Source: Bradyrhizobium diazoefficiens (lineage in GTDB: Bacteria > Pseudomonadota > Alphaproteobacteria > Rhizobiales > Xanthobacteraceae). Taken from it: a stretch of 64,000 nucleotides of DNA. Positions 20,042-27,791 of the stretch are shown piece by piece. The translations under genes and the position numbers were made by a program. Location of the stretch: contig NZ_JAFCKW010000001.1 of assembly GCF_018129965.1 (NCBI RefSeq), forward strand, positions 186,001 through 250,000, written 5' to 3'. How positions within the stretch are numbered: the stretch's first letter is position 1; the number at the start of each line of letters is the position of its first letter. The notes under the pieces are model-generated. The model saw only the letters and a program-made list of their open reading frames with translations, was not told the origin of the DNA and did not search any database.

Positions 20042-21028
20042 GTGACAAAGGCGTCCGTCGACATGTCCGCTCCTGTCCATGCAAAGGTCGTGATTATCGG
20101 CTCTGGCCCCGCTGGCTATACGGCAGCGATCTACGCTGCGCGCGCGATGCTCGAGCCGATCCTGATCCAGGGCATGCAGGCCGGCGGCCAGCTCACCATC
20201 ACCACCGACGTCGAGAACTATCCGGGCTTCGCCGACGTGATCCAGGGCCCCTGGCTGATGGAGCAGATGGAGAAGCAGGCGGTCCATGTCGGGACCAAAA
20301 TCGTCTCCGACCTCGTCACCAGGCTCGACAGCTCGCAGCGGCCGTTCCGCCTCACCTGCGACAGTGGCGACGTCTATCTCGCCGACACCGTCATCCTCGC
20401 CACCGGCGCGCAGGCGCGCTGGCTCGGGCTGCCGTCCGAAGGAAAATTCCAGGGCGGCGGCGTGTCGGCCTGCGCCACCTGCGACGGGTTCTTCTACCGC
20501 GGCAAGGAGGTCGTGGTGGTCGGCGGCGGCAATACCGCGGTCGAGGAAGCCCTGTATCTCACCAATCACGCCTCGCAGGTCACCATCGTGCATCGTCGCG
20601 ATCACTTCCGCGCCGAACGCATCCTGCAGGAGCGCCTGTTCAAGCACCCGAAGATCAGGGTGGTCTGGGACAGCGCCATCGACGAGATCTGCGGCACCGA
20701 GAACCCGAACAAGGTCACCCATGTGCGGCTGAAGAACGTCAAGACCGGCGCGCTGACGGATCTGAAGACCGACGGCGTCTTCATCGCCATCGGCCATGCG
20801 CCGGCGACGGAACTGGTGAAGGACCAGGTCAAGCTCAAACCCTCCGGCTATGTCGAGGTCGCCCCGAATTCGACCGCGACCTCCGTGCCCGGCCTGTTCG
20901 CCGCCGGCGACGTCGCCGACGAGACTTTTCGCCAGGCCGTCACGGCCGCAGGCCTCGGCTGCATGGCAGCGCTCGAGGCCGAACGATTCCTGGCCCTGCG
21001 CGCCAGCGAGCGCGCGGCAGCGGAATAA
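20042..21028 (+). CDS. trxB: thioredoxin-disulfide reductase
   Basis: A 328-residue flavoprotein that uses NADPH to reduce thioredoxin. The FAD-binding GSGPAGYTAAIYAARA is at residues 20-35, the redox pair Cys144/Cys147 in ACATCDG, the NADPH-binding GGGNTAVEEA after it, and the C-terminal FAD motif GLFAAGDVAD. The frame opens at GTG 20042; ATG 20063 (MSAPVHAKV) may be the true start, seven codons later. The LysR-type gene follows six bases after its stop, so the two are probably cotranscribed. Confidence 0.96.
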   Translation: MTKASVDMSAPVHAKVVIIGSGPAGYTAAIYAARAMLEPILIQGMQAGGQLTITTDVENYPGFADVIQGPWLMEQMEKQAVHVGTKIVSDLVTRLDSSQRPFRLTCDSGDVYLADTVILATGAQARWLGLPSEGKFQGGGVSACATCDGFFYRGKEVVVVGGGNTAVEEALYLTNHASQVTIVHRRDHFRAERILQERLFKHPKIRVVWDSAIDEICGTENPNKVTHVRLKNVKTGALTDLKTDGVFIAIGHAPATELVKDQVKLKPSGYVEVAPNSTATSVPGLFAAGDVADETFRQAVTAAGLGCMAALEAERFLALRASERAAAE

Positions 21029-21033
21029 AGAAC

Positions 21034-21957
21034 ATGCCTCGAACACGCGACGGATTTACGGACATGGATTGGGACAAGCTGAAGGTGTTTCACGCGGCGG
21101 CGGAGGCGGGCAGCTTCACGCATGCGGGCGAGCAGCTCGGCCTGTCGCAATCGGCGGTCTCGCGCCAGGTCTCTGCGCTGGAGCAGGAGCTGTCGGTCTC
21201 GCTGTTCCACCGCCACGCCCGCGGCCTCATCCTCACCGAACAGGGCGACCTGCTGTTCCGCACCGCGCATGACGTGTTCATGCAGCTCCAGGCGGCGCGC
21301 GCCAAGCTGACCGACAGCCGCGAGCGGCCGAGCGGCGACCTCAAGATCACCACCACGCCCGGCGTCGGCATCAACTGGCTGATCCCGCGGCTCGGCGAAT
21401 TCACCGCGCTCTATCCGGAAATTCGCATCTCGCTGATCGTCACCGACGAGGAGCTGGACCTGTCGATGCGCGAGGCGGACGTCGCGATCCGCACCCGCAA
21501 GCCGACGCAGCCCGATCTGATCCAGCGCAAGCTGTTCGCGATGGGCTTCCACGCCTATTGCTCGCCGGATTACATCAAGCGCTTCGGCACGCCGCGGACG
21601 CTGGAAGAGCTCGACGCCCATCGCATCATCACGCTCTCGGACGGAAGCTTCGCGCCGCATCTGCAGAACCGCAACTGGCTGGTCGAAGCCGGCCGCAACG
21701 GCTCGGGTCCGCGCGAAGCCTATTTCAAGGTCAACAACATCCTCGGCCTCGTGCGCGCCTGCCAGCAGGGCCTCGGTATCGCGGCACTGCCGGATTATTT
21801 GATCGAAGAACAGAGCCGGCTCGTACAACTGTTCGGCGAATCGGATTCGATCCAGCTCGACACCTATTTCGTCTATCCCGAGGAACTGAAAACGGTCGCG
21901 CGCGTGCAGGTGTTCCGCGACTTCGTGGTGAGCAAGGCGCAGCGCTGGCCGTCCTGA
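21034..21957 (+). CDS. lsrB: LysR-type regulator of the VtlR/LsrB group
   Basis: A 307-residue LysR regulator, or 297 if started at ATG 21064 (MDWDKLKVFHAAAE), which matches the usual family start. The winged helix-turn-helix contains GSFTHAGEQLGLSQSAVSRQ, followed by the linker helix and a ligand-binding domain. The strong similarity of the N-terminus, the position directly after trxB and the sRNA-like units behind it match VtlR of Brucella and LsrB of Sinorhizobium, which control stress, envelope functions and AbcR-type sRNAs. The symbol is assigned from this context. Confidence 0.85.
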   Translation: MPRTRDGFTDMDWDKLKVFHAAAEAGSFTHAGEQLGLSQSAVSRQVSALEQELSVSLFHRHARGLILTEQGDLLFRTAHDVFMQLQAARAKLTDSRERPSGDLKITTTPGVGINWLIPRLGEFTALYPEIRISLIVTDEELDLSMREADVAIRTRKPTQPDLIQRKLFAMGFHAYCSPDYIKRFGTPRTLEELDAHRIITLSDGSFAPHLQNRNWLVEAGRNGSGPREAYFKVNNILGLVRACQQGLGIAALPDYLIEEQSRLVQLFGESDSIQLDTYFVYPEELKTVARVQVFRDFVVSKAQRWPS

Positions 21958-21988
21958 TTTCCGCATGTCTGACATGCGGGCCGGACGC

Positions 21989-22018
21989 TTGCTGCATGGC
22001 GCTCGTCAAGCTCATACT
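21989..22018 (+). promoter_or_regulatory. candidate promoter of sRNA 1
   Basis: TTGCTG (21989-21994) and CATACT (22013-22018) are 18 bases apart and lie about 30 bases after the LysR stop. The predicted start is near 22024. The match to the sigma-70 consensus is partial. Confidence 0.4.
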
Positions 22019-22023
22019 GTTGG

Positions 22024-22160
22024 CACGCTGAGCTTACGCGTTGCGCATTTGTCCCCCTCCTCCAGTGGCGCGGGAGTTCAGTAATCCCTCTTGGAAGGTG
22101 ATTGTGTCGGCCTCACGTGGCCAATACCTCAAGCCGGGCCCTCTGGGTCCGGCTTTTTTT
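22024..22160 (+). ncRNA. candidate AbcR/alpha-r15-type sRNA, unit 1
   Basis: A transcript of about 137 nt is predicted from the promoter-like sequence to a strong terminator. It has no open frame. The 5' half exposes the C-rich anti-Shine-Dalgarno stretch GTCCCCCTCCTCC, as AbcR sRNAs do when they block ABC-transporter mRNAs together with Hfq. Location behind a VtlR/LsrB-type gene, with a second similar unit in tandem, is the arrangement described for AbcR1/AbcR2 in rhizobia. The assignment is by context and motif only. Confidence 0.6.
22131..22160 (+). terminator. Rho-independent terminator of sRNA 1
   Basis: AGCCGGGCCC (22132-22141) pairs with GGGTCCGGCT (22145-22154) around TCT and runs into seven T (22154-22160). 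Confidence 0.92.
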
Positions 22161-22191
22161 CTGGCCGACCGGCTTTCGCTCTCCGCGTGTA

Positions 22192-22220
22192 TTGACAGTT
22201 TTGGGCACAGCCAGCATCAT
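22192..22220 (+). promoter_or_regulatory. promoter of sRNA 2
   Basis: A perfect -35 box TTGACA (22192-22197) is followed after 17 bases by CATCAT (22215-22220). Transcription should start near 22227. Confidence 0.6.
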
Positions 22221-22226
22221 TTCCAA

Positions 22227-22358
22227 ATGATCACGAAGTCGTGCGCCATCGTTTCGAAAAAAGGTCCCCTTCCCGGGGCCTCGGATTGTTGCGCGCGCTG
22301 AACCGACTTCGTCATCGCGAACCAAATCCAAAACCCCGCCGCCTGGACGGGGTTTTTT
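22227..22358 (+). ncRNA. candidate AbcR/alpha-r15-type sRNA, unit 2
   Basis: A second predicted transcript of about 132 nt, 30 bases after the terminator of unit 1, with its own promoter and terminator and no open frame. It contains a C-rich hairpin (GGTCCCC, then CGGGGCC) preceded by a run of six A. The tandem arrangement of two independent units resembles the abcR1/abcR2 pair. Sequence similarity between the two units is low apart from C-rich segments, so unit 2 could also be an unrelated sRNA. Confidence 0.5.
22330..22358 (+). terminator. Rho-independent terminator of sRNA 2
   Basis: AAAACCCCG pairs with CGGGGTTTT around the nine-base loop CCGCCTGGA, ending in a run of six T (22353-22358). 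Confidence 0.9.
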
Positions 22359-22402
22359 CATGTGCCCTCCGTCTCAGGTCTTTACCGAGAAGGAGATAAA
22401 AC

Positions 22403-23311
22403 ATGACCGGTCTGGAAGAACATCTGCATGGGCTGTGGCTGCCGCTGGTGACGCCGTTTCGCGACGGCCGTCTCGACGAGACGTCGCTGCGACGGCTGAC
22501 GCGGCATTACAGCGCAGAGGCCATCGACGGGTTCATCCTCGGGGCGACCTCCGGCGAAGGCATGACGCTGCGCGAGGCCGAGCTGGAACGGCTGGTTGCG
22601 ATCGTGCGCGAGGAGATGGCGGCGGGGCGGCGCTCCGTTCCGATCTGCCTCGGATTGTCGGGCGCGGATACCTCGCGGCTGAAGGAGAAGCTGGATGAAA
22701 CCGCGGACTGGCCGATCGACGGTTATCTGATCGCGAGCCCCTATTATTTGCGGCCGTCGCAGCGCGGCCTGCTGGCGCATTTCGAGGCGCTGGCCGATCA
22801 CGCCGCCTGGCCGCTGGCGCTCTACAACATCCCCTACCGGACCGCGGTCAACATCACCAACCAGACGATGCTGCGGCTCGCCGAGCATCCCAACATCGTC
22901 GGGCTGAAGGATTGCGGCGCCAGCCGCGAGCAGTCCATCGCATTGCTGCGCGACCGGCCCAAGGGCTTTCGCGTGCTGACCGGCGAGGATGCGAATTATC
23001 TCGAGGCGCTTCTCGACGGCGCCGACGGCGGCATCGTGCTGTCCGCGCATGTCGAGACCGCGACGTTTGCCGCGGTGCATGCCGAGTTGACGCGCGGCAA
23101 CCAGGATGCGGCGCTGGCGCGCTGGCACGAGGTCTCGGAACTCACCAAGCTGCTGTTCGCCGAGCCGAGCCCGGCGCCTGCGAAGTACTGGCTTTGGCGC
23201 AGCGGCCTGATCGACAGCCCCGAGGTGCGCCTGCCGATGGTGGAAGTCGGCAGCGAGCTCGCCGCCACGATCGATCGCGAGATCGAGCGAAGGATGAAGG
23301 TGGCGGCGTAG
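22403..23311 (+). CDS. dihydrodipicolinate synthase family aldolase
   Basis: A 302-residue TIM-barrel protein of the DapA/N-acetylneuraminate lyase family. The catalytic Tyr lies in YNIPYRTAVN, the Schiff-base Lys in VGLKDCG, and the substrate-loop GATSGEG near residue 48 matches GTTGE of DapA. Family enzymes condense or cleave 2-oxo acids such as pyruvate. It may be the true lysine-pathway enzyme or one of the paralogues common in rhizobia, and the sequence alone does not decide. ATG 22403 follows the excellent site AAGGAGATAAAAC. Confidence 0.88.
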   Translation: MTGLEEHLHGLWLPLVTPFRDGRLDETSLRRLTRHYSAEAIDGFILGATSGEGMTLREAELERLVAIVREEMAAGRRSVPICLGLSGADTSRLKEKLDETADWPIDGYLIASPYYLRPSQRGLLAHFEALADHAAWPLALYNIPYRTAVNITNQTMLRLAEHPNIVGLKDCGASREQSIALLRDRPKGFRVLTGEDANYLEALLDGADGGIVLSAHVETATFAAVHAELTRGNQDAALARWHEVSELTKLLFAEPSPAPAKYWLWRSGLIDSPEVRLPMVEVGSELAATIDREIERRMKVAA

Positions 23312-23323
23312 GCGTTTCCTTTC

Positions 23324-23360
23324 GTCATTCCGGGCGCGCGCAGCGCGAGCCCGGAATGAC
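23324..23360. repeat. palindromic repeat (single hairpin)
   Basis: GTCATTCCGGGC (23324-23335) and GCCCGGAATGAC (23349-23360) are exact inverted copies around a 13-base GC-rich loop. It sits after the aldolase gene and is a typical rhizobial intergenic palindrome. Confidence 0.85.
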
Positions 23361-23493
23361 GGCGGCTAAGTATGGCGCTTTGTCCCCTTGGTTAACCGCG
23401 GCCCAACATCCTTCGCGGATGCCGCATTCCGCATCCACGGCTCGTTTACGAGAGCGCGCCTATCGTTCGCGTTCAAAGTCGACCAGAGGGGGA

Positions 23494-23649
23494 ATGACCA
23501 TGGGACATCGCGCACGGCCGACGGCCGCGAGCCAATTCGCGCCAGCCGATCTTTTGCAGGGACTTCTCGTCGTGTCGTCGTTCGGGTTCTGGGCGGTGAT
23601 GCTCGGCCTGATGCCGGTGCTGCTGGTTCGGGTCTGGCTCGTCGGCTGA
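23494..23649 (+). CDS. tiny membrane protein (51 aa)
   Basis: Starts at ATG 23494 with AGAGGGGGA just upstream; a second ATG at 23500 is in frame. A short polar N-terminus (MTMGHRARPTAASQF) is followed by one long hydrophobic segment ending LLVRVWLVG. No known family. The next small gene (23780) has the same organisation, an acidic or polar head with D-L/I-L then a helix, so the pair may be diverged duplicates. Confidence 0.6.
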   Translation: MTMGHRARPTAASQFAPADLLQGLLVVSSFGFWAVMLGLMPVLLVRVWLVG

Positions 23650-23779
23650 CCACATCCGTCGCGGATGGTTAAACGGAGCTCACGACGACGCGCAAAATGC
23701 GCCGAGGCTCGCGTTCCGGAATTTTAAAACATAAGGCGTATCGTCACGTCCATAAGCGAAGAAATCGCGGGGGCGTTTC

Positions 23780-23944
23780 ATGAATAGTCGGAACGAAGTG
23801 GCGTCGTATTACGACGCAGGACAGCAGCACCTCACCACCGGGCAAGGCTTCACCACCGAGGACATCCTCTGGGCCGTCGGCATCTGGTCGGTGATCCTGA
23901 CATTGTCGCCGGTCATCGTGTTCTACATGCTGATGGTGGCCTAA
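23780..23944 (+). CDS. tiny membrane protein (54 aa)
   Basis: An ATG at 23780 opens 54 codons: a polar head (MNSRNEVASYYDAGQQHL, then TTGQGFTTEDILWAV) and a single membrane helix ending VIVFYMLMVA. A weak GGGGG site lies upstream. It ends 27 bases before a terminator hairpin that also serves the convergent ParA gene. No family is recognised. It resembles the 51-residue protein at 23494 in layout. Confidence 0.6.
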   Translation: MNSRNEVASYYDAGQQHLTTGQGFTTEDILWAVGIWSVILTLSPVIVFYMLMVA

Positions 23945-23970
23945 CTCGTCACCTGACCCCGGAAACGCAA

Positions 23971-23992
23971 AACGCGCGGAGATCCGCGCGTT
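23971..23992. terminator. bidirectional terminator hairpin
   Basis: AACGCGCGGA and TCCGCGCGTT form a perfect 10-bp stem with loop GA between the convergent small membrane protein and parA-like gene. The minus-strand side is followed by TTTTGCGTTT, favouring use by the ParA transcript. Confidence 0.8.
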
Positions 23993-24017
23993 CTCGTCCG
24001 GGGATTGTTGGTTGAGA

Positions 24018-24695
24018 TTAAGCCGCCTGCTTGTGCATTGCGCCGGACGCGGACGCCGTGCCGCGAATGGCCTTCACCGAACGCTCGATCGCTGCCCACA
24101 GCCTTCCGATTTCCTGAGCCGCACGGCTCTCGGCCTGATATTCCCGCGCGCCCTCGCCGTGGCTCAGCGCCATCAGCAGGTCCGAACGGTTGGTGATCTG
24201 GCCGCCCCACACGGGTGCGCGGAATTTGGCGAGCGCCTCGCGGGCGATGGTGACGATCGGGCTTTCGGATTCGTCGCGGCGGGCCGGGGCACCGTTGAGC
24301 ACGACGGCGTAGGGCTTGCGCGCCGCGCGGCACATCTGAATCGTTTCCTGCACGGCGTTGACGTCGAACACGCCGGGACGGGCGGGGATCACAACCATGG
24401 TGGCGTTGCGGATGGCGTCGTCGACCACGGCCGACAGGTTCGGCGGCGTGTCGATCAGCACCCATTCATAACCGTCGCGCTTGGCCGCGGAGACGATGCC
24501 GCTGACCGAGTTCACGGCCGCCTTGATCGGCGGCTCGTTGGTGCCGCGCAGCTTGTGCCACAGCGTCAGCGATCCCTGCGGATCCGCGTCCACGAGCATC
24601 ACCTGCTTGCTTGCCTTGATCTGCGCGGCGAGATGTGCGGCGAGGGTACTCTTGCCCGACCCGCCTTTACGCGATGCGAAAACAATAACGTTCAT
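24018..24695 (-). CDS. ParA/MinD-family ATPase (orphan)
   Basis: A 225-residue Walker-type ATPase started at ATG 24695, with GGAGG eight bases upstream. The deviant Walker A motif is KGGSGKST with the signature Lys, the A' region is VDADPQGS, and Walker B is VLIDTPP. Such proteins form ATP-dependent dimers on DNA or membranes and position cargo such as chromosomes, plasmids, flagella or carboxysome-like bodies. No ParB gene or parS site is evident next to it, so this is an orphan ParA whose cargo is unknown. The frame runs open upstream to 25073, but that part lacks family similarity. Confidence 0.9.
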   Translation of the reverse strand: MNVIVFASRKGGSGKSTLAAHLAAQIKASKQVMLVDADPQGSLTLWHKLRGTNEPPIKAAVNSVSGIVSAAKRDGYEWVLIDTPPNLSAVVDDAIRNATMVVIPARPGVFDVNAVQETIQMCRAARKPYAVVLNGAPARRDESESPIVTIAREALAKFRAPVWGGQITNRSDLLMALSHGEGAREYQAESRAAQEIGRLWAAIERSVKAIRGTASASGAMHKQAA

Positions 24696-25033
24696 ACCCT
24701 TGGCCTCCAGATTGACCCCAGGGCACGAAAATGAATCACCTCGCTGATTCGTGAAAGAAAAATTTATCGGCAGTTGCGTTGCGGCCACGAAATAACAAGA
24801 CGTGTTGGCTTTTGAGTCACACTGCTGGCTGCGACGACGATGCGAACCGTCATGAACGTGTATCCCGGCGGTTAAGCGGCAAAATTCCGATGCAACCTCC
24901 CCGCGCAAAGCTGCGCGCGGCTTCCTTCCGCCCCGCACGCGCTTGGAATTGTCGCAGGAGTCCGCATGCGCGGGTGAACAAAAGGAGTCCGGCGGCATCG
25001 CGAGGCTGATGCCGGCCGCCGCCGGACACGCAA
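24696..25033. other. no gene recognised
   Basis: About 340 bases upstream of the ParA gene. It should hold the parA promoter. No convincing small frame, hairpin or repeat was found. Confidence 0.5.
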
Positions 25034-25059
25034 ATGCCCGGGGACAAGGCCCCGGGCAT
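25034..25059 (-). terminator. GC-rich hairpin after the Cys-rich protein gene
   Basis: ATGCCCGGGG and CCCCGGGCAT form a perfect 10-bp stem with loop ACAAGG, 34 bases beyond the stop at 25093. There is no T-tract. It could be a terminator or a member of the local palindromic repeat class. Confidence 0.5.
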
Positions 25060-25092
25060 GAGCGGAGTTTCAAACAGGGAACGCGCGGGGGC

Positions 25093-25428
25093 TCACTCGT
25101 CGGTGGTTTTCTTCTTGGCCTTCGGCGCCGGTTTGGTGCTCCTGGCCGCCTTGGGGGCGATGTTGGTCGGCTTGCCGGCGACGGGCTCGGGGCCCTGGCG
25201 GAAGAACACCTTGCACTGCGGCGAGAGCTGCGCCTTCTTCTTGATCATGCAGGCGGTGATGGCATCGACGTTCGGCACGAACTCGCCGCACAGCCGCATC
25301 GCATCGGGCGAGCAGGCCTGCTGCTCTTCCGGGGTGTAGGCAAAGCCCGCGCCGGGCTGGACCAGCACGGCGAGGGCAAGCCCACAGACCGCAGCAAGAA
25401 TGGACTTCTGAAAACGGAACGCCGGCAT
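25093..25428 (-). CDS. small secreted cysteine-containing protein
   Basis: The start at 25428 (MPAFRFQKSILAAVCGLALA) gives 111 residues with a clear signal peptide cleaved near GAGFA. The mature part has four Cys in the spacing CSPDAMRLCGEF, then ITACMIKKKAQLSPQCKVFF, matching the cysteine-rich CR1-like repeat found in small alphaproteobacterial periplasmic proteins. A Lys/Pro/Ala-rich tail (PKAARSTKPAPKAKKKT) follows and may bind acidic polymers. Function unknown. The longer frame up to 25707 is repeat-derived and rejected. Confidence 0.75.
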   Translation of the reverse strand: MPAFRFQKSILAAVCGLALAVLVQPGAGFAYTPEEQQACSPDAMRLCGEFVPNVDAITACMIKKKAQLSPQCKVFFRQGPEPVAGKPTNIAPKAARSTKPAPKAKKKTTDE

Positions 25429-25856
25429 CGATACCCCCAAGTGTCTGAATGAGGGCGGAGTGTGGGTGAACGGCGGTTGGTTGGCAACGCGCGGGAATGC
25501 GAAAGGCGGGAGCTGTGCGGTCTCGGCAACAGGCGGGGAATTACGGGATGCAGTGGATCCCAGCGTTGGCGGGCGTGCTCCGGCCTCTCCCGCTTGCGGA
25601 AGAGGCCGACGCGCCCGGGGCGATGCGAAGCATCGTCCCCCGTACGCGGGGAGGGAGTTCACCGCCGATGCCGCCGGCGCGAAAATTTTGAAAACAACCC
25701 CATGCACAGTAGCCAGGCCTCAGCGAATGCTGCGGCGCCCCGGCATTTGCGGATTTTACGAAATCAATTTGACACGTCGGGCAATACACCGGCATAATGC
25801 CATCCTCGGAAATGTGTGGGGTGGCCAGTCCAAGTCCCCGTGAAGCTGAGGGGCGC
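25429..25856. other. intergenic region with repeat debris
   Basis: No gene is supported. CGGCCTCT (25581-25588) and AGAGGCCG (25601-25608) form a hairpin, followed by GCGATGCGAAGCATCGTC and a CCCCGTACGCGGGG palindrome to about 25653. Together these look like a fragment of a rhizobial intergenic repeat. The promoters of the divergent neighbours should also lie here. Confidence 0.5.
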
Positions 25857-26663
25857 ATGGCCACCGTTCTGATCGTCGCACCGGTGTTTGCCCTGATCGC
25901 GGCCGGCTATGCCGCGGTGCTGTTTCGCTTCGTCTCCGAGAGCGCGCACAAGGGCATCTCCGAATTCGCCTTCAGCATCGCGATCCCCGCGCTGCTGTTC
26001 CGCACCATCGTCGTGTCGGAATTCCCCGATGTCAGCCCCTACAGGATGTGGGGCGCCTATTACGGCGCGCTGGCGTTCACCTGGATCGCGGCGCTGGCGA
26101 TCTCGGCGCTGCTGCGCGAACGACGCATGGACCACGAGGACGGCGTCGTGTTCGCGATCGGCTCGGTCTACGGCAACATCGTGATGCTCGGCATTCCGCT
26201 GGTGATCTCGGCGCTCGGCAATGAGGCCGCAGGACCAATGGCGCTGATCCTGTCGGTGAACACGCCGCTGCTCTGGCTCTGCGGCATCTTGCAGATGGAG
26301 TTCGTCAGCCGCAAAGGGAGCGGCTCGCCGCTGGCGGTGATCCGTCCCGTGCTCGCCGATCTCGCGCGCAATCCGCTGATGCTGGGCATCGGCTTCGGCG
26401 TGGTCTGGCGCTTCACGGGCCTCGGCCTCAATCCCGTCGTCGACAGGACGATCGAGCTTTTGGCGCAGGCGGGATCGCCGGCCGCGCTGATCGCGCTCGG
26501 CATCAACCTGTTCCGCTTCGAGGTGAAGGGCGAGATGAGAAGCGTCGTCGTGATGTGCGCGCTCAAACTGCTGGCGATGCCGCCGGTGTCCGGCGCGGTG
26601 GCGCTGGGGACGCTGCTGGCGGCGGCGACGTTGCCGGTGGTGGTGATGCTGGTGGCGAAATAG
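25857..26663 (+). CDS. AEC-family (auxin efflux carrier-like) permease, shortened
   Basis: A 268-residue membrane protein starting at MATVLIVAPVFALIAAGY. Typical AEC features are present: the first half has LLFRTIVVSEFP and FAIGSVYGNIVMLGIPL, and the second half has LARNPLMLGIGFGVVWRF and AGSPAALIALGINL. Family members usually have about 300-315 residues and ten helices. Here the last part is cut to CALKLLAMPPVSGAVAL followed by a final helix, and the usual Leu-Pro-x-G-x-N segment is missing. This suggests an in-frame internal deletion of some 40 residues, so transport activity is doubtful. The family exports organic anions or auxin-like compounds. Confidence 0.8.
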   Translation: MATVLIVAPVFALIAAGYAAVLFRFVSESAHKGISEFAFSIAIPALLFRTIVVSEFPDVSPYRMWGAYYGALAFTWIAALAISALLRERRMDHEDGVVFAIGSVYGNIVMLGIPLVISALGNEAAGPMALILSVNTPLLWLCGILQMEFVSRKGSGSPLAVIRPVLADLARNPLMLGIGFGVVWRFTGLGLNPVVDRTIELLAQAGSPAALIALGINLFRFEVKGEMRSVVVMCALKLLAMPPVSGAVALGTLLAAATLPVVVMLVAK

Positions 26664-26803
26664 CCCGGGCCAGCGTGCTGACTGTCTTGCCGTGCGGCTC
26701 ACGGGCCGATAATCCTCTGTGCGCGGCCCACCCGGCCGACGCTTTTCTGGATTTCATTTCGCGATCTCCGGCGCACGACCGGAGCGCTACCCAAGGTGTT
26801 GTG

Positions 26804-27322
26804 ATGTCCCGTTCTGCTGCGATGAGGTCGGCGAAATTCACGCTTGCCGCCGCGAGCCTGCTGGCGCTATGCGCCTCGGCGCTGGCCGGTTCGTTCAAGG
26901 TCCCCTACGACAAGCCGTCGCTGGCCGTGACGGTGCCCGACAAATGGACGCCCAATTCGTCCGAGGACGGCGTCGATGCCGCCGCGCCCGGGGGCGCGTT
27001 CTTCATGTCGATCTACACGTTCGCGGGCGAGGACTGCAAAGCCGCGCGCGACGACGTGGTGGCCTTCCTCACCCGCAACGGTATGAAAATCGACGCCGCA
27101 TCGGCCAGGGATGTCGCGCAGGCCTTGCCCGGCTTGCAGGCCACCGGCACCCAATACGCGGCGACCGAGGACGGCAAGACGAGGCAGGTGATCGCCGTCG
27201 TCGCCCCCCTGCCCCGCAAGCGATGCCTGCAAATCGCCCAATGGGGCACCGAGCAAGGCTTCAGGCAAAACGCGGACGCCGTTGCGAAGATCGTCGGCTC
27301 GATCAAGCTGCTGGATAAATAG
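26804..27322 (+). CDS. secreted hypothetical protein (172 aa)
   Basis: Starts at ATG 26804 with an N-terminal signal peptide (LAAASLLALCASALAGS). The mature domain begins FKVPYDKPSLAVTVPDKW and has an alternating pattern that suggests a small beta-rich periplasmic domain; two Cys (EDCKAARDD and RKRCLQIA) could form a disulfide. No family name is assigned. It is closed by a hairpin at 27334. Confidence 0.7.
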   Translation: MSRSAAMRSAKFTLAAASLLALCASALAGSFKVPYDKPSLAVTVPDKWTPNSSEDGVDAAAPGGAFFMSIYTFAGEDCKAARDDVVAFLTRNGMKIDAASARDVAQALPGLQATGTQYAATEDGKTRQVIAVVAPLPRKRCLQIAQWGTEQGFRQNADAVAKIVGSIKLLDK

Positions 27323-27333
27323 AGCGGCGGAGC

Positions 27334-27355
27334 AGCGACGCGCGGCAGCGTCGCT
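27334..27355 (+). terminator. hairpin after the secreted protein gene
   Basis: AGCGACGC and GCGTCGCT form a perfect 8-bp stem around GCGGCA, 12 bases after the stop at 27322. No T-tract follows. Confidence 0.5.
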
Positions 27356-27379
27356 ACGCTCCGGACGGCATCCTCCGGA

Positions 27380-27454
27380 TCAGCGCAGGCCGAAGAACGA
27401 CAGCACAGCACCGATCACGACGACGAGGCCGACGATATAAATCAATCCGTTCAT
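27380..27454 (-). CDS. 24-residue membrane miniprotein
   Basis: A very small frame from ATG 27454 to TGA 27380 encodes one hydrophobic helix (MNGLIYIVGLVVVIGAVLSF, then FGLR). GAGGGAG stands seven to eight bases upstream. The pattern with Gly near the start and the FGLR end is one I associate with a small conserved alphaproteobacterial membrane peptide; I know no function for it. It is too short for most gene finders and is usually missed. Confidence 0.65.
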   Translation of the reverse strand: MNGLIYIVGLVVVIGAVLSFFGLR

Positions 27455-27609
27455 AGTTCAACTCCCTCAGCTTGTTTGACCCTGCCGAAGCCACAACACC
27501 CGGCACGGAAAAAAGGTCCTCGGCGCCGCTTGCCGATTTTTCCCGAAGGCAGGAACGAATGGCCCCCTCTGCGGCTTCTGAATGGAACATGCTGGAGGGA
27601 GAGAGATCG

Positions 27610-27780
27610 ATGCGGACCTGGCACCAGATCGCGAGTGCGACGATGACGATTGCATTTTCGATCAGCCTGTTCATCGCCTCGCAGATGTACGTGACCTCGC
27701 GCGCGTCCGCAGCCCAATCCGCCACCCTGCAAGTCCTGAAGCTGCGAAACGCGGGATACCGCGTGTCGCACGGTCGTTGA
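27610..27780 (+). CDS. small membrane protein (56 aa)
   Basis: An ATG at 27610 preceded by GGAGGGAGAGAG opens 56 codons. One hydrophobic segment (ATMTIAFSISLFIASQMYV) follows a short basic start, so it is a membrane-anchored or exported peptide with a basic tail (RNAGYRVSHGR). The frame is open further upstream to 27472 without a ribosome-binding site. Function unknown. Confidence 0.6.
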   Translation: MRTWHQIASATMTIAFSISLFIASQMYVTSRASAAQSATLQVLKLRNAGYRVSHGR

Positions 27781-27791
27781 CCCGGACCGGC

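Noticed and set aside
24696..25073. N-terminal extension of the ParA-like protein
   Set aside because: The ATG at 24695 has a good ribosome-binding site and starts right at the Walker A strand. The extension is not ParA-like.
25429..25707. N-terminal extension of the Cys-rich secreted protein
   Set aside because: It is translated from intergenic repeat DNA, and the ATG at 25428 begins a clear signal peptide.
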